From contig CAZSLI010000012.1 of the NCBI GenBank assembly GCA_964607705.1, positions 15,246-79,245 of the forward strand: a stretch of DNA of 64,000 nucleotides. Reading direction: 5' to 3'. Under the pieces are notes generated by a model that was given only the letters and a program-made list of their open reading frames with translations, searched no databases and was not told the DNA's origin. Made by a program: the position numbers and the translations under genes. Below, in pieces: positions 48,889 through 58,046 of the stretch; the stretch's first letter is position 1; each line of letters opens with the position of its first letter. Origin of the DNA: CAZSLI01 sp964607705. GTDB lineage: Bacteria > Actinomycetota > Coriobacteriia > Anaerosomatales > PHET01.

Positions 48889-50556
48889 TTACCGATCCAG
48901 ATCGAGTCTGGAGGCCAGTCTCGCCAACCCTGCTTCGGGCATACGCAGATGGTACCCCTGCCCGAACGCGAAGCCTGCATATCTCGCATCAGCCAGCAGG
49001 TCGTCGGTCTCCAGGAAGTCCGCGACAGCGGTTTTGCCCTGTGACTCGATCAGCTCGCGCAGAGCCCCCACGAACACCCGGTTCTCGGCGGCTTCCCGCA
49101 TCGAACGCATGACGGTTCTAGACAGCTTCACGTGGACTATCCTCGGCTCGCGGAGGAGCACGAACATACCGATCCCCGTGCCGAAATCGTCAAGAACGAA
49201 CCGGCATCCCGCCGGTGTCAACCGCTCCATCCATGCTCGGCCCCCGCCAAGATTGGCAAGCAGCGTGGACTCCGAGATCTCGAACAGCAGGCGACCGCGG
49301 GCCGCATCTGCCGCTTCGATGGCCTGAAGCACGTCCTCCAACAGTGCCCGGTCTGCCAGGTCCGAGCCGGAGAGATTGATCGACACGGAGGTATTCGGTG
49401 TCGCCGCCAGCTCCCAGAGAGCCAGCTCGATGACTCGTCGGGTGAGATTGGGCATCAAGCCGAGCCGGTCCACCACGGGCAGAAACTCCGCCGGCCCTAT
49501 CACGGACCCGTCAGCGCCACGCATCCGGGCAAGCGACTCGAAGTAGGCCACAGAACCGTCGGCCAAGTCGATCACCGGCTGATGTACGAGGAAGAAGCCG
49601 TCTTCCGCGAAGGCGCTCCGCACGCGCGACGCCATGCGCTCGGGCGCGGTAGCCGCCAACGCACTCGGGTCCCACCGGACGATGCAGTTGCGGCCCGCCG
49701 CCTTCGCCGCATAGAGCGCCGCATCGGCTCGGTCGAGCATGCCCTTCGCCTCTATGCCGCCTTCGATCTCGGCCACGCCGCCCGACACACCTAGCCCCGG
49801 GGTGTTGGCGCCATCAAGGAATCCTTGCGCGGCGACCGCGACGCGGACACGCTCTGCGATCTCAAGCGCGTCGTCGACTGAGGCATCCTCGAGTATCACC
49901 GCGAACTCATCGCCGCCTATACGTGCGGGGACGTCCGTCGAACGGACGTAGCGGCGGAGGAGAAGGCCGAGATTGATGAGCGCCTGATCGCCTTCGAGGT
50001 GTCCGCGAGCGTCGTTGAGCTCTTTCAGATGATCGAGATCGACCATGAGCAGCGCCGAGTTCTTGCCGCGCTCGGCGCGCGAGACCGCGCGGACCAAGGA
50101 CTCTTCGAACGCGCGTCGGTTCGCGAGCCCGGTGAGTGGGTCGTGCCCCGCCATGAACGCGAGCCGCTCCTGCTCATGCCGGCGCTCGGTGACGTCCCAG
50201 CAGACGCATGCGAGGGCATCCTCCCCGAACTCCGGGTCGTGATAGGGGCTTGCGCTGCAAAGCAGGCTGCATACGGCGCCGTTTTGTCGGTACGCCTCGA
50301 ACTCCACCTCGACGGAGCGATAGGACGAGATGGCGTAATCGAGGACTCGGTGGACGCGCTCGCGATCTGATTCGACCACCGACGCCAGCGCTCCCCACGG
50401 GTCCGGGCCCACCTCCCCGAACCACTCTCGCCAGGCGGTGTTCGAGCAGGTCGCTTCTCCACGACGGGTAAGCACGAGCGCCGGCAACGCAAGGGCATCG
50501 AATACCGGGGCGCACATTCTCGCGCGTGTCGCTCGATCCGGGCCGACGCTCTCCAC
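48889..50556 (-). CDS. PAS-GGDEF-EAL protein, divergent EAL site
   Basis: 555 aa, no membrane segment. PAS domain (about 15-130), GGDEF domain (135-300) with an intact RIGGDEFAVIL active site, and EAL domain (305-555). In the EAL domain the signature is FESLARM, so EAL reads ESL. DDFGTG and the VKLSR lysine are kept. The AEGVE glutamate reads ADFLE and the usual KID aspartate is serine. It probably makes c-di-GMP, with a weakened or sensory EAL. GTG 50556 follows GGAGGTCTT. No terminator separates it from the following small genes. Confidence 0.9.
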   Translation of the reverse strand: MESVGPDRATRARMCAPVFDALALPALVLTRRGEATCSNTAWREWFGEVGPDPWGALASVVESDRERVHRVLDYAISSYRSVEVEFEAYRQNGAVCSLLCSASPYHDPEFGEDALACVCWDVTERRHEQERLAFMAGHDPLTGLANRRAFEESLVRAVSRAERGKNSALLMVDLDHLKELNDARGHLEGDQALINLGLLLRRYVRSTDVPARIGGDEFAVILEDASVDDALEIAERVRVAVAAQGFLDGANTPGLGVSGGVAEIEGGIEAKGMLDRADAALYAAKAAGRNCIVRWDPSALAATAPERMASRVRSAFAEDGFFLVHQPVIDLADGSVAYFESLARMRGADGSVIGPAEFLPVVDRLGLMPNLTRRVIELALWELAATPNTSVSINLSGSDLADRALLEDVLQAIEAADAARGRLLFEISESTLLANLGGGRAWMERLTPAGCRFVLDDFGTGIGMFVLLREPRIVHVKLSRTVMRSMREAAENRVFVGALRELIESQGKTAVADFLETDDLLADARYAGFAFGQGYHLRMPEAGLARLASRLDLDR

Positions 50557-50643
50557 AAGACCTCCAGGCGTCCTCAGACAGGGGCACCACGATCTGGGCC
50601 CATGGTGGTTATTCCCAGTGACCGGGCAACGCCCTGGCCACCA

Positions 50644-50680
50644 AACGAAAACGGCCCGCGGCGCATGCGCCTACGGACCG
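50644..50680 (-). terminator. terminator of tmRNA gene
   Basis: CGGTCCG-TA-GGCGC-AT-GCGCC-GC-GGGCCG followed by TTTTCGTTTGG on the minus strand lies about 40 bases after the tmRNA 3' end. Confidence 0.85.
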
Positions 50681-50717
50681 CTGGAGCCGGGCCACAAGGG
50701 CGACCGACATGTGTTGA

Positions 50718-51070
50718 TGGTGGAGGTGGCGAGAGTCGAACTCGCGTCCACGGTACGTCCCTCGGAAGCATCTCCAGGCTCAGTCACCGATTGGTTCTCG
50801 GCGCAGGTGCTGCTCGGTGACCCGCTACACCTTTGCCATGGCGGTCCGATCTTTCACTACGGCATGCCGCCCGCGTCCGTAGTGGCAGTCCCCTTCAGTG
50901 GCGCCTTACCGGTAGCGGGGACTCCTACCGGGTCGGCGTCGCTGCACTATTTAGGCAGCGAGAGCGAAATCATTGTCGACGTTTGAGCGTCGTTACCCCT
51001 GTTTAACGAGGCGAGGAGACCTCGGCCTGCTTCTTCCGTCAAACGTATCGTGTCGAAACCGGTCACCCCC
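50718..51070 (-). ncRNA. ssrA: transfer-messenger RNA (tmRNA)
   Basis: One-piece tmRNA of 353 bases. The 5' end GGGGGTGACCGGTTTCGACA and the 3' end GAGTTCGACTCTCGCCACCTCCACCA form the tRNA-Ala-like domain (acceptor GGGGGTG/CACCTCC, CCA encoded). The tag reading frame ends AACGTCGACAATGATTTC-GCTCTCGCTGCCTAA, that is ...NVDNDFALAA-stop, with the ALAA degron recognised by ClpX. The resume codon is a few codons upstream and cannot be fixed by eye. smpB lies directly upstream in the transcript direction. Confidence 0.97.
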
Positions 51071-51253
51071 GAATGGGTGCTCATCGACCTGTCAACGAGC
51101 GAAGCGCCTGAAGCGCCGATACGCCAGTATACCCGCGGCGCCGACATGCGTTCTAAAGCGAAGTACGTGCCGCCGGGGAGTGCTGCGGGCGACGCGGTGC
51201 CAGCGGCCAGCGGCTGGTGCCACATCTTCGGCGGATCTGCCTTCGACCCGGCC

Positions 51254-51736
51254 CTACTCGCCCTTGGAGCGCTCGCGAAGCGCCCGCTCGTCGTCGCGCT
51301 TCTGGTCACGGGCGGCGATGGCGTCGCGCTTGTCGTACGCCTTCTTGCCGCGGGCAAGGCCGAGTTCCACCTTGACCTTGTTCGTGGGAGAGAAGTACAG
51401 GCTGAGCGGCACGAGCGTGTTGCCACGCTCTTTTGTCTTTCCCACGAGGTAGCGGATCTCCTTCTTGTGCAACAGGAGCTTGCGCTTGCGGTTCGGGTCG
51501 ACGTTCGCCCGGTTGCCGTGGCTGTACGGGGCGATGTGGATGCCGTGCAGCCACACCTCACCTTGGGTGACGGTCGCGAAGGATTCGCGCAGCGACGCCT
51601 TGTTCTCGCGCAGCGACTTGACCTCTGTGCCGGTCAGCTCGATACCGGTCTCGAAGGTCTCGTCGATGAAGAAGTCGTGATACGCCTTCTTGTTCTTAGC
51701 TATCGTGCGGTCGGTCTTCGTCACGCCATATCCCAT
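51254..51736 (-). CDS. smpB: SsrA-binding protein SmpB
   Basis: 160 aa from ATG 51736. It carries the tmRNA elbow-binding oligonucleotide fold: IAKNKKAYHDFFIDETFETGIELTGTEVKSLREN, PYSHGNRANVDPNRKRKLLLHKKEI and GLARGKKAYDKRD, then the basic C-terminal tail that enters the mRNA channel. The upstream in-frame residues are not conserved; the ribosome site at the chosen ATG is weak, so GTG 51724 is an alternative. It works with the adjacent tmRNA to free stalled ribosomes. Confidence 0.95.
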   Translation of the reverse strand: MGYGVTKTDRTIAKNKKAYHDFFIDETFETGIELTGTEVKSLRENKASLRESFATVTQGEVWLHGIHIAPYSHGNRANVDPNRKRKLLLHKKEIRYLVGKTKERGNTLVPLSLYFSPTNKVKVELGLARGKKAYDKRDAIAARDQKRDDERALRERSKGE

Positions 51737-51772
51737 GCCTCGTAGGTTCGCTCCCCATCTTAGCCGACGAAA

Positions 51773-51796
51773 GCGGGCCACCCGAGGGCGGCCCGC
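51773..51796 (-). terminator. terminator after M42 peptidase gene
   Basis: A GCGGGCC/GGCCCGC stem with a 10-base loop is followed by TTTCG on the minus strand, about 30 bases beyond the M42 stop and overlapping the region just before smpB. Confidence 0.65.
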
Positions 51797-51823
51797 ATCA
51801 TCGATGTGCGATCGCCTCGGCAG

Positions 51824-52888
51824 CTACGGCGTGAAGTCGCACGCCGGGTCGAGATCGAGGACGAACCTCGTGAGCAGCGCGATGGCGCCGTCGAGGTCCG
51901 AGAGGGCCAGGACCTCGGTCGGCGTGTGCATGTAGCGCAGCGGAACGGAGACGAGTGCGGCCGCCTTCCCGCCGCGCGAGATCTGGATCGCGTTCGCATC
52001 CGTGCCGGTTCCTCGCGGCTCGGCACTGATCTGGTACGCCACCTTCGCGTCCTCGGCAGCCTTGACCAGTCGCTCGAACAAGACCGGATTGATGTTCGGT
52101 CCGCGGGCGATCACGGGCCCGCCGCCGAGAGTCGCTTCGCCGTGCTTGCGCTTGTCGATGTCGGGATAGTCGGTCGCGTGGCACACCTCGATGGCGATGC
52201 CCACTTGCGGATCGACTCCGAAGGCGGAGGTGATGCCGCCTCGCAGGCCGATCTCCTCTTGGACGGTCGCCGCAGCGACGTAGTCGACCGCTGCGCCACC
52301 CGCCTTCTTGACCTCCTCGAGTACGCGCGCCGCGATGAAGGCGCCCATCTTGTCGTCGAAGCCACGCGAGACGGCGAGCCCGTCACCGAGAGGCTCGAAG
52401 CCGACGCTGAAGGTGATCGGATCGCCCACACGGACGCGCTTCTTGACCTCCTCGCCCGAAAGACCGATGTCGATGAACAGCTTGTCGATCTTGGTGACGT
52501 TCTTGCGCTCGTCATCTTCGATCAGGTGGATGGGCTTGCGGCCCATGACGCCGAGGAGCGGGCCGTCGGCGGCGTGTACCTGGACGCGCATGCCGGGCAG
52601 GATCGCCGCGTCGACACCCCCGATGGCGGCGAAGGCGATGAAGCCCTCAGGGGTCACGTAGTTGACCATGAGGCCGATCTCGTCGATGTGACCCGCGAGC
52701 ATCACGGTGACGCCCGACGACTTCGCCGTCGCGAGCCTCGCATGCACCGAGCCCATGACGTTCGTCTCGATCTCATCGGCGACGCCGCTCAGCCGCTCCC
52801 GGATGAGCGCTGCAGCGGGCTGCTCGAATCCTGAAGGCGATGGCGCCTCGACCAAGTCCCTCAAGAAGTCCAGGTCCTTCTTCTGCAT
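51824..52888 (-). CDS. M42-family metallopeptidase
   Basis: 354 aa from ATG 52888 (AAAGGC upstream). Seen: EAPSPSGFEQPAAALI at the start, metal ligands in MLAGHIDEIGLMV, SRGFDDKMGAFIAA, TVQEEIGLRGG (catalytic Glu-Glu) and IAIEVCHATDYPD, and a C-terminal MHTPTEV histidine. These are TET-like cytoplasmic aminopeptidases or, in some cases, endoglucanase-annotated homologues. More than 50 upstream in-frame residues are low-complexity arginine-rich and were rejected. Confidence 0.93.
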   Translation of the reverse strand: MQKKDLDFLRDLVEAPSPSGFEQPAAALIRERLSGVADEIETNVMGSVHARLATAKSSGVTVMLAGHIDEIGLMVNYVTPEGFIAFAAIGGVDAAILPGMRVQVHAADGPLLGVMGRKPIHLIEDDERKNVTKIDKLFIDIGLSGEEVKKRVRVGDPITFSVGFEPLGDGLAVSRGFDDKMGAFIAARVLEEVKKAGGAAVDYVAAATVQEEIGLRGGITSAFGVDPQVGIAIEVCHATDYPDIDKRKHGEATLGGGPVIARGPNINPVLFERLVKAAEDAKVAYQISAEPRGTGTDANAIQISRGGKAAALVSVPLRYMHTPTEVLALSDLDGAIALLTRFVLDLDPACDFTP

Positions 52889-52982
52889 GGAAACGCCTTT
52901 CATTCCGCATATTCGACCACGACAGTCTAGCGTACCCGCCCGAGTGCCCGCGTACGCGAGCCGCCTGCGAACCGAGCTGGCC

Positions 52983-54077
52983 CTACAGGCCGAACGCTTC
53001 GCGCACGTCGCCCGCGCCGCTCTGCCGGATCGCGCCGATGCCCGCACGCATGACCGCGCGCCGTACGGGAGGCGAGCCGATCACCGAGGCCTTGAGCCCC
53101 TTGCCGAGGACCTCAGCGCCGAGCGACATCCCGCTGCGCGTGTACGCCTCGGCTCCGGACCGCGCCCCCACGGCGCCTATGGCCGACGCCGCGAGCGCCC
53201 CAGAGCGCAGGGCGTAGCTGATCCCTTCGCCGGAACTGGGGCTGACCAAGCCCGCGGCCTCGCCGACGAGTGCCACGCCCGCGCTCCCCATGCGTAGATC
53301 TCGGGGCAGCAGCGGCCTGACAAGAGGCGCCGCGCCGCGTGCGACCACGGAGCCGCGTACGGCACCCGCGTCTCGGCAGCGAGCGATGAACGACTCGAAG
53401 CGTTCGGGTGATCCGGGCCCCGAAGGGAATGCCGCGCCGACGAGCACTCGGTCCCCCTTGGGCACCGTCCAGCCGTAGTAGTCGGTGAGCCGCTCGTCGA
53501 AGAGGGCTCCGTAGTGCGCCTCCCCCGCTCCTGCGTCCATCTCGGCCTGAAGAGCGACGTAACGCCGCGGCTGTGCACCGGGAAACGCGAGCCTGCGTAC
53601 CAGGGAGGCCGCGCCGTCGGCGCCGACGATCAGGCGGGCCGCCACGGACACTGAACCCTCGGCGGCCGTCGTGAAGCGAGCGAGGTGACCGCCCTCGCCT
53701 CGCTCGAGGCCAACGAACGTCCACCCGAACACGCACTCGACCGACGACGGCACGAGCGAGAGCAGCCACCGGTCGAAACGGGTCCGGTCCACATTGAGAT
53801 AGTGGCGCTGATACAACTGCTCCGTGCCTGTGGGGAGGTCGAACGTGCGGACGGCGAACAGCTGCGGCCCCTGAACGACATCGTGGGGCACACCCAGTCC
53901 CTGCCGAGCCAGCTCGGCTTGGGCCGCGGGTGCGAGCAGGCCGCCACAGAGTTTCTCGGGCACCCTGTCTGCGTCGAGCCTCCGGCGATCGACCAGCAGC
54001 ACTCGCATCCCGTCCGGAAGCAGGCGTGCAAGGGTCGAACCTGCCGGGCCTGCGCCCACGATAGCCACGTCATACAT
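52983..54077 (-). CDS. geranylgeranyl-reductase-family FAD oxidoreductase
   Basis: 364 aa. VAIVGAGPAGSTLARLL is the FAD dinucleotide loop, LIVGADGAASLVRR is the second FAD signature, and VALVGEAAGLVSPSSGEGISYAL the third (here GE rather than GD). PEKLCGGLL near residue 45 matches the (P/A)xxxCGG motif of geranylgeranyl reductases. Substrates may be isoprenoid lipids or quinones; no isoprenoid genes are adjacent. The start ATG is close to a GAGGTCTC site. Confidence 0.87.
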   Translation of the reverse strand: MYDVAIVGAGPAGSTLARLLPDGMRVLLVDRRRLDADRVPEKLCGGLLAPAAQAELARQGLGVPHDVVQGPQLFAVRTFDLPTGTEQLYQRHYLNVDRTRFDRWLLSLVPSSVECVFGWTFVGLERGEGGHLARFTTAAEGSVSVAARLIVGADGAASLVRRLAFPGAQPRRYVALQAEMDAGAGEAHYGALFDERLTDYYGWTVPKGDRVLVGAAFPSGPGSPERFESFIARCRDAGAVRGSVVARGAAPLVRPLLPRDLRMGSAGVALVGEAAGLVSPSSGEGISYALRSGALAASAIGAVGARSGAEAYTRSGMSLGAEVLGKGLKASVIGSPPVRRAVMRAGIGAIRQSGAGDVREAFGL

Positions 54078-54221
54078 GTGAGACCTCCTCGTTTCGCAGC
54101 GGTCACAAGGAGCATGACCCGCGTGGGCGAGAGGTCGACCCGGCGTTACCGGGGCGTGCTGATCGACCCCTGTCCGTTACCGGAACGCCGCCTCGGCGAT
54201 GCCGTGACGATGCCCAAGGCG

Positions 54222-56162
54222 CTATGCGATCTCCATGTCGATCCGCGGCTCGGCCAGGCTGACGCTCGTTATGCGGACCCGTATCGGGGCCCCCAGCCTG
54301 AAGCTCTTGCCACGGTCCTCGCCGAACAGGAGGAAGCGCGCCGGGTCGAAACGGTAGTAGTCGTCGGCCATCGACTCGACGTGGACGAGTCCCTCGGCGG
54401 TGTTCTCCAACTGGACGAACAGCCCGAAGGTGGTCACGCCTGTGATAAAGCCGTCGAACACTTCGCCGACGTGATCGGCCATGAGCTCCGCGAGCTTGAA
54501 CTTGACCGAGTCGTCCTCGGCCATCTCGGCCTCGCGCTCCATCGTGGAGCAGTGATCGGCGAGCCAGTTGAGCTCCGGGACCATGGCGTAGGCGTTCGGG
54601 TCGGTCTCGAGGGTCCCTGCAAGCTGGGCGCGCAAGAGCCGATGCACTATGAGGTCGGGGTAGCGTCGGATCGGCGAGGTGAAGTGCGTGTAGGCGCTGC
54701 TCGCAAGGCCGAAGTGCCCGTGGAGGAAGTCGACGTAGCGAGCGCGCTCGAGCGCTCTGAGCAGCAGCGAGTTGATGAGCCGCTTCTCCGGCCGCGTGTG
54801 CGCGAACTTGATGATCTTCTGAAACGTCGCAGGTGTGGCACCGTGGATGTCGCTGATCGGGTAGTTGAACTCCTTGAGGACCACGGCCACGTGCCCCAGT
54901 GCATCGGGGTCCGGGTTCTCGTGGATGCGGTAGATCATCGGCGCCTTGGCGTCGCGCATATGGCGAGCGACCACCTCGTTCGCCAGGATCATCGCCTCTT
55001 CGATCATGTTCGTGGCCTGAGTTCGCTCGCGCAGCACGACCTCGATCGGCTTCGCGTTCTCGTCGAGTCTCACCTTGGCCTCGACGGTCTCGAAGTCGAG
55101 TCCACCGCGAGCGACTCGACGGTCCCCTATCTTGCTCGCGACGCGGGCGAAGTCGCGCAGCGCCGCCTCGCTCTGCTCGTCGGGGAACGGCTCGTCGCCC
55201 TCGAGCATCCGCTGCACCTGGTCGTAGTTGAACCGCCGGTCGCTGCGCATGGCGGAGGGATAGAGCTCGTAGCGCTGCACGGTCGCCTGCGCATCGAGGT
55301 ACATGTCGACGGTGAACGAGAGCCGGTCCTCGGCAGGGTTGAGCGAGCAGATGCCGTTCGAAAGCTTCTCGGGCAGCATGGGCAGCACGCGGTCCACGAG
55401 ATAGACGCTGGTCGCTCTCTGGCGCGCTTCCTCATCGATCGCCGAGTCCCAGGGGACGTAGTGGCTGACGTCGGCTATGTGCACGCCCAGACGCGTGAGC
55501 CCGTCCACGTGCTCGATGGTGATCGCGTCGTCGAAGTCGCGCGCATCGACGGGATCGATGGTGAACGTGAATCGGTCGCGGATGTCTCGGCGGCTTTCGT
55601 CGTTGGCCAGCGCTTCTGTGACGTCGAGTTCGATACCAGACGCCTCGGCGAGGGCTTCGTCGGGGAACTCGGTGCGGAGCCCGTGCTCCCGTATCGTCAC
55701 CTCGATCTCGATCCCGGGGTCGCCCTCGCGGCCGATGACCTCGTCGATGACACCCTGAGCCGGATTCTGCCGCGTCGGGTACGCCGTCAACCGCGCGACC
55801 ACGACATCACCTGTCTGCGCCTCCCCGATCTCATTGGAGGGCACGAACACTTCGGTGCGGATACGCCGGTCGGAAGGGATGACGATGCCGATCGCCCCAT
55901 GCTTCTCGAAGCGGCCGACGACCTGGGTCGTGGCCCGCTCGATGATCTTCACGACGACGCCGCTTCGGCCTTGGCCGCGGCGCTTGCTGTCGGGACGGAG
56001 GGCGACCACGTCGCGATGCATGGCCCCGTTCAAGTCGCGCGCCGAGACGAAGTAGTCGCCCTCGGGGGACTCGACGAAGCCATATCCTCGGCGAGTCATT
56101 GAGATGCGGCCCACTTTGAAGCCGCTGCGCTTCGCCTTGACCGTACGCTTTTGCTTGCTCAC
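54222..56162 (-). CDS. rnr: ribonuclease R
   Basis: 3'-5' exoribonuclease of the RNB family, about 646 aa from GTG 56162 (GAGGGGAG four bases upstream). N-terminal cold-shock domains (MTRRGYGFVESPEGDYFV), the RNB domain with DARDFDDAITIE, LGVHIADVSHYVP and YTHFTSPIRRYPDLIVHR, then a C-terminal S1 domain (VFDGFITGVTTFGLFVQLENTAEGLVH). The lysine-rich tail of E. coli RNase R is absent. It degrades mRNA freed by trans-translation, fitting its nearness to ssrA and smpB. Confidence 0.95.
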   Translation of the reverse strand: MSKQKRTVKAKRSGFKVGRISMTRRGYGFVESPEGDYFVSARDLNGAMHRDVVALRPDSKRRGQGRSGVVVKIIERATTQVVGRFEKHGAIGIVIPSDRRIRTEVFVPSNEIGEAQTGDVVVARLTAYPTRQNPAQGVIDEVIGREGDPGIEIEVTIREHGLRTEFPDEALAEASGIELDVTEALANDESRRDIRDRFTFTIDPVDARDFDDAITIEHVDGLTRLGVHIADVSHYVPWDSAIDEEARQRATSVYLVDRVLPMLPEKLSNGICSLNPAEDRLSFTVDMYLDAQATVQRYELYPSAMRSDRRFNYDQVQRMLEGDEPFPDEQSEAALRDFARVASKIGDRRVARGGLDFETVEAKVRLDENAKPIEVVLRERTQATNMIEEAMILANEVVARHMRDAKAPMIYRIHENPDPDALGHVAVVLKEFNYPISDIHGATPATFQKIIKFAHTRPEKRLINSLLLRALERARYVDFLHGHFGLASSAYTHFTSPIRRYPDLIVHRLLRAQLAGTLETDPNAYAMVPELNWLADHCSTMEREAEMAEDDSVKFKLAELMADHVGEVFDGFITGVTTFGLFVQLENTAEGLVHVESMADDYYRFDPARFLLFGEDRGKSFRLGAPIRVRITSVSLAEPRIDMEIA

Positions 56163-56278
56163 GCGACTCCCCTCGCCGTCCGTCACGTCCACCTTACCGC
56201 GCGGCGAACAACCCCGTTCACTGCTGGCCCACGGTGGTAGAATCTCCGAAACCGAACCACGGTAACACGGAGCCGCTC

Positions 56279-56704
56279 ATGGACCCGATGCGCCCCCTCG
56301 CTCCCTGCCTCATCGGCAGAGGAACCCTCGCCAACTATCGCGACATGCTGCGCGCCCTCGAGACACTCGAGGGCGTTCGCTACCGCTTCCTGGTGCACGG
56401 AGACGTGATGCACGAGGGCGAAGCGGCGCTTGTGAAGCTGATGGCCGACAGCGAATCGTCGACCCTCATCGTCAACGGCTGCCTCTTCCTCAACGTGGCA
56501 TCCTTCCGCTATCTCGACTTCGAGCAGGACGCCGAGGAGCAGTGGAAGTTCACGCTCCATGGAGACGGCTCGGCGCTGGAGCTCGTCGCCGTGCCGGAGA
56601 CGGACGAGGAGACGGCGCCGGGAAGGCCGCACCTGCTCTCCGAGGAGATGGCTCCGGACTTCGACGTTCTCATCACCCTCGACGAGGACGACGACGAGGA
56701 GTAG
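56279..56704 (+). CDS. 141-aa acidic protein, unknown function
   Basis: One of three plus-strand genes, divergent from rnr. ATG 56279 has GGAG six bases upstream; ATG 56288 is possible. A mixed alpha/beta body (LANYRDMLRALETLEGVRYRFLVHGDVMHEGEAAL) is followed by a strongly acidic tail (DEDDDEE). A -10-like TAGAAT (56238-56243) lies about 35 bases before the start, and a strong terminator follows. Real expression is likely; function is not recognisable. Confidence 0.7.
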   Translation: MDPMRPLAPCLIGRGTLANYRDMLRALETLEGVRYRFLVHGDVMHEGEAALVKLMADSESSTLIVNGCLFLNVASFRYLDFEQDAEEQWKFTLHGDGSALELVAVPETDEETAPGRPHLLSEEMAPDFDVLITLDEDDDEE

Positions 56705-56735
56705 CCGGCTCAGCCGGTCAGGCACCACCACGCAG

Positions 56736-56763
56736 AACGGGCGCCCTTGGGGCGCCCGTTTCA
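56736..56763. terminator. bidirectional terminator between convergent genes
   Basis: A perfect 11-bp stem, AACGGGCGCCC/GGGCGCCCGTT, with a short loop and TTT on the plus side lies 32 bases after the plus-strand 141-aa gene and 32 bases after the minus-strand ctpA stop. Confidence 0.88.
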
Positions 56764-56794
56764 GTTCAGCCAGCGGGTTGTCAGCGGCTACGGT

Positions 56795-58018
56795 TCACTG
56801 GGCCTTGCGGGCCAGCTCGAGCGCCTTCTGGAGTTGCGTGTCGGTCTTCTCGTCAGCCTGCTTCTCGATCGGCATCTTCACCACCACGTCCGGCTTGAGG
56901 CCGTTCCCGTCGATGACCTGGCCCTTGGGCGTCAGGTAGTGCGCCGTCGTGAACTTGATGGCGCCGCCGAACGAGAGTTGCTTCACAGATTGGACGCTGC
57001 CCTTCCCGAAGCTCTTCTCGCCCACGAGTGTTGCCCGTACATGGTCCTGCAGCGCGCCACCGACGATCTCGGAAGCCGACGCGCTATTGCCGTTGATCAG
57101 GACGACGAGCGGCGCCTTGGTGGCCGTATCACCCGTAACGTGCTCCTCGATCGGCTGCGAGCCGCGCTCCTCGATACGCACGACGACACCCTGTTCGACG
57201 AAGAGCGAGGTCACCTTGACGGCCTGGTCGAGAAGACCGCCGGGGTTGTTTCGCAGGTCCAAGACGAAGGACTTGGCACCCTTGCCCTCGAGCTTCTTGA
57301 TCTGCTCGGCTACGTCGGTGTCGGTCTTGGCGTTGAACTGCCCGACCGTGATGTAGCCGACATTGCCGGGCTTCATCTCGCCCTCAACGTTGGGGAGCTG
57401 GATCATCGCCCGAGTCATCTCGACCGTGTATTCCTTGCCGAGCTTGCCGCCGGGATGCGTGGCCCCGCCGGACTTTCCCTCAGGGCGCAGGAGCGTGATC
57501 TTGACCGCCGTGCCCTCCTTGCCGCGGACTCGCTTGACGACCTCTTCGCTCGTCCACTTGTCGCGACGCACACCATCGATCGCGATGAACTGGTCGTTGG
57601 GCTTGATGCCTGCCTTGGCTGCGGGTGTCCCCTTGTAGACCTCGACGATGTAGGCGGTCCCGTCCTTCTCGCCGAGCACGACGCCGATGCCACCGAACTC
57701 GCCTTGGCTCTCCTCGTTGAAGAACTGGAAGTGGCGCGGGTCGAAGTACGCGGCGTACTTGTCGCCGTTGCTCTCGAGCAGGCCTTGCAGAGCGCCCGCC
57801 GTGGCCGAGGTCTCGTTGGGCGGCTTGAGGGCGTCGCGGCGCAGGATCTTGTTGACCTCATCAACGTGATCGCCCACCGAGGACTTGCTCTGGGTGATCG
57901 CCGGCACCTTGACCTCGCTCGGGGCCACCGTGGCCACGGCGTAGCCGCCGATGAACCCGACGCCAGCCAGGATGAGGGCAAGCAATGCAGCGACGAGGTA
58001 CTTCATACCGGTCTTCAT
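56795..58018 (-). CDS. carboxyl-terminal processing protease (S41, PDZ)
   Basis: 407 aa. An N-terminal membrane anchor (LVAALLALILAGVGFIGGYAVATV) places it outside the membrane. PDZ domain (about 110-195: GGIGVVLGEKDGTAYIVEVYKGTPAAKAGIKPNDQF), then the S41 core: YITVGQFNAKTDTD, DLRNNPGGLLDQAV, the serine nucleophile in NGNSASASEIVGGAL, and the lysine base in VGEKSFGKGSVQ. It follows ftsEX, which in other bacteria controls cell-wall hydrolases; CtpA-type proteases often tune those hydrolases, so a joint role is plausible. Confidence 0.94.
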   Translation of the reverse strand: MKTGMKYLVAALLALILAGVGFIGGYAVATVAPSEVKVPAITQSKSSVGDHVDEVNKILRRDALKPPNETSATAGALQGLLESNGDKYAAYFDPRHFQFFNEESQGEFGGIGVVLGEKDGTAYIVEVYKGTPAAKAGIKPNDQFIAIDGVRRDKWTSEEVVKRVRGKEGTAVKITLLRPEGKSGGATHPGGKLGKEYTVEMTRAMIQLPNVEGEMKPGNVGYITVGQFNAKTDTDVAEQIKKLEGKGAKSFVLDLRNNPGGLLDQAVKVTSLFVEQGVVVRIEERGSQPIEEHVTGDTATKAPLVVLINGNSASASEIVGGALQDHVRATLVGEKSFGKGSVQSVKQLSFGGAIKFTTAHYLTPKGQVIDGNGLKPDVVVKMPIEKQADEKTDTQLQKALELARKAQ

Positions 58019-58046
58019 GGGACTGGTCCTTAGGACGGTGGGGTGA

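Noticed and set aside
53685..56102. 805-aa plus-strand open frame opposite rnr and the flavoprotein gene
   Set aside because: Spans two genuine minus-strand genes and the gap between them; composition is that of a codon-mirrored shadow.
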